From Paramecium pentaurelia (Eukaryota; Ciliophora; Oligohymenophorea; Peniculida; Parameciidae), in the NCBI GenBank assembly GCA_905183005.1, contig CAJJDO010000136.1, forward strand, positions 90,582 to 154,581: a DNA stretch of 64,000 bases, given 5' to 3'. The notes beneath the pieces are model-generated. The model searched no databases and was not told the DNA's origin. It worked only from the letters and a program-made list of their open reading frames with translations. The translations under genes and the position numbers were made by a program. Below, piece after piece: positions 62,518 to 64,000 of this stretch (position 1 is the first letter of the stretch; each line of letters begins with the position of its first letter).

Positions 62518-64000
62518 AATAGAATTTGTCATCATCATTAGTAAAATTTTGAAAAAATCATCAGGTTCAATCCGGTTAAAGTTAGCATTTAAATTCCATA
62601 ATCTTATTGATTTATCATCACATGATGCTAATGTTGAATTATCTTAGGAAATTTAAACTACAACAATGTTTTCTGAATGGCCTTAGAATTTAGCCATGAC
62701 TTTTCTTGCCTTAAAGTCCCAAAAATAAATTATTTTATTAGTTCTACAAAATAGACTTGGTTACCTGAAGAAAATACTAAATATTTTCTATCTTTTGAAA
62801 TTGCTATTGTAATACAATCTTTCGTGTCAGAATAATTATTTTCTATTACATCATCAATCAAATTTTATACCATAAATTATTTATATGCTAAATAAGCCAC
62901 TTTTGAATCATTTAATAAAATTACTAAATCTTCCAAATTATAATAATTAGGTATATTTATTTATATTGATTTAATAAGTTTTCTATTAATCATATCAGTT
63001 ACTTAAATAGAATTTTCATCCACTGTTGAAGCAAGATATTAAGATGATGCTTTAGGATGAACAGAAATTATTTTATCTTGAATTACTCCAATTAATTAAG
63101 GTTTATTAATATCTGCTATATTGAAAAGAATTATCAAAGAATATGCTAAGACTAAAATCATGCCATAATTTGTAAATGAAACTGAAAATGAAGATAAATT
63201 TTATTATTAAAGCAGGCAATACAAATTTCAAAGAATATTTCAAAGAAATTATCATCTTTTGATAAAATTCTTAATATTATTTTTAAAATTATTTATTTGT
63301 TGCAAGTTGATAAATGATTTGTTTTGATTTGATTTTATATAATGTAAAATTTTGGTTATTCTGGAATACTATATGTTCATAATCAGGGCAAAACTCAAAA
63401 TATCCTAAATCAGTGAATTCTTCAATGGTAACATCTGATTCAAAATCAGATAATTTAGAAAGTTAATAATTCCCATATAATAAATTATGAGTTATTTGAT
63501 ATCCTAATTGTACTTTAATCTTTATTCAGAATAAATCGTCGTTTACCTATCAAATCTAAAGGAAAAACTATAATTGATTCACCATAATTATTTTTTAGTT
63601 TTGCTAAATATTTTCCATCCTTTGAAAAAACAATTTTTTCTCTTGTTTAAAAATTATAATAGTCAATTAAAGTGAATTGATTATCTCCTTCATTTCTCCA
63701 AATTTTAACAGAGTTTATCTTCTTTTGTATTTAGATATTTATCATTTTAAACCATTTTGGCATAAACAGTAGAATCCAAATTTGGAAGTATTTCAAGTAT
63801 ATTGGTTGATTTGATATTCAAAATATATATCCCAGATGGAATAGTTACAACAAGTCTTTCTTAATCTTAACAATAAGTAACTAACTTAATGATGTTGTGT
63901 TTTTTGGAAATTACTAAGAAAACTTTTAATCAGGTTAAAAACTCTTAGTATTAAAATAGTCATGCTAAAATTATATAATAAATCACAATTACTAAATAAA
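62518..64000 (-). pseudogene. Inverted, shuffled WD40 fragments of the STAND gene
   Basis: Here the family similarity switches to the opposite strand. Short pieces equivalent to about 34935-34983, 35709-35885, 35990-36450 and 36500-37090 of the minus-strand gene follow each other, separated by deletions and by an unrelated insert at about 63190-63340. The order is that of the original gene, but pieces are missing and frames are broken. It continues to the end of the window. Confidence 0.6.

Noticed and set aside
1..64000. Telomeric repeats, tRNA, rRNA, CRISPR arrays, transposase genes
   Set aside because: I looked for C4A2/C3A3-type repeats, cloverleaf-like segments, regular spacer arrays and transposase motifs and recognised none; a covariance-model scan could still find an RNA gene.
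1..64000. Bacterial or mitochondrial origin because of AT-richness and overlapping genes
   Set aside because: Spliceosomal-type introns, TAA/TAG as Gln, VPS8, DMAP1, TRIM-like and GPI-anchored antigen genes show nuclear ciliate DNA.

Overview
The window reads as ciliate nuclear DNA, most probably from a Paramecium. Long protein frames appear only when TAA and TAG are read as Gln and TGA as the sole stop. Introns are tiny (20-35 nt, GT...AG, mostly GTA...TAG), intergenic spaces are short, base composition is very AT-rich, and one gene encodes a typical Paramecium GPI-anchored cysteine-rich surface (immobilization) antigen. Ordinary standard-code ORF calls are misleading here; every gene below was read with the ciliate code and with introns placed by hand.

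The window is not one clean contig. Seven isolated 'n' characters (19817, 23004, 32459, 46019, 47488, 54627, 56958) separate eight blocks, and most blocks begin by repeating the end or the inside of another block. 15127-19816 equals 23005-27694; 19818-23003 lies wholly inside 25940-29125; 30492-32458 equals 32460-34426; 44880-46018 equals 46020-47158; 47489 onward repeats the VPS8 gene again; 55629-56957 is repeated, with small errors, from 56959. Much of the apparent gene duplication is therefore probably unmerged contig overlap.

Unique gene order, left to right: a poorly resolved, possibly degenerate coding stretch (about 380-1490); a Dhh1/DDX6-type DEAD-box RNA helicase (+); a Myb/SANT-like protein (-); a stomatin/SPFH membrane protein (+); the 1775-residue surface antigen (+); a coiled-coil protein with a C-terminal beta-sandwich-like domain (-); a small ORF (+); VPS8 of the CORVET tethering complex (+); a TRIM-like B-box/coiled-coil/FN3/SPRY protein (+); DMAP1/SWC4 (+, its ATG overlapping the TRIM stop); a 67-residue RIIa-domain protein (-); a WD40 protein (-, split over two blocks); and a giant STAND/NACHT-type NTPase with pentapeptide-like and WD40 repeats (-) that carries several disabling changes.

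The right third (47.5-64 kb) is more disordered: a VPS8 copy followed by a TRIM variant with a large internal deletion, about 2.5 kb with no recognisable gene, then two or three further plus-strand copies of the STAND gene 5' end with conserved upstream flank. One copy is intact at its start, runs into a degenerate NACHT that lacks the P-loop segment, and ends at a junction where WD40 sequence continues on the opposite strand. This STAND family, with its conserved flank and rearrangements, is the least ordinary part of the window. The other genes are housekeeping (mRNA decay, endosomal tethering, chromatin, cilia) or cell-surface functions and form no obvious pathway together.
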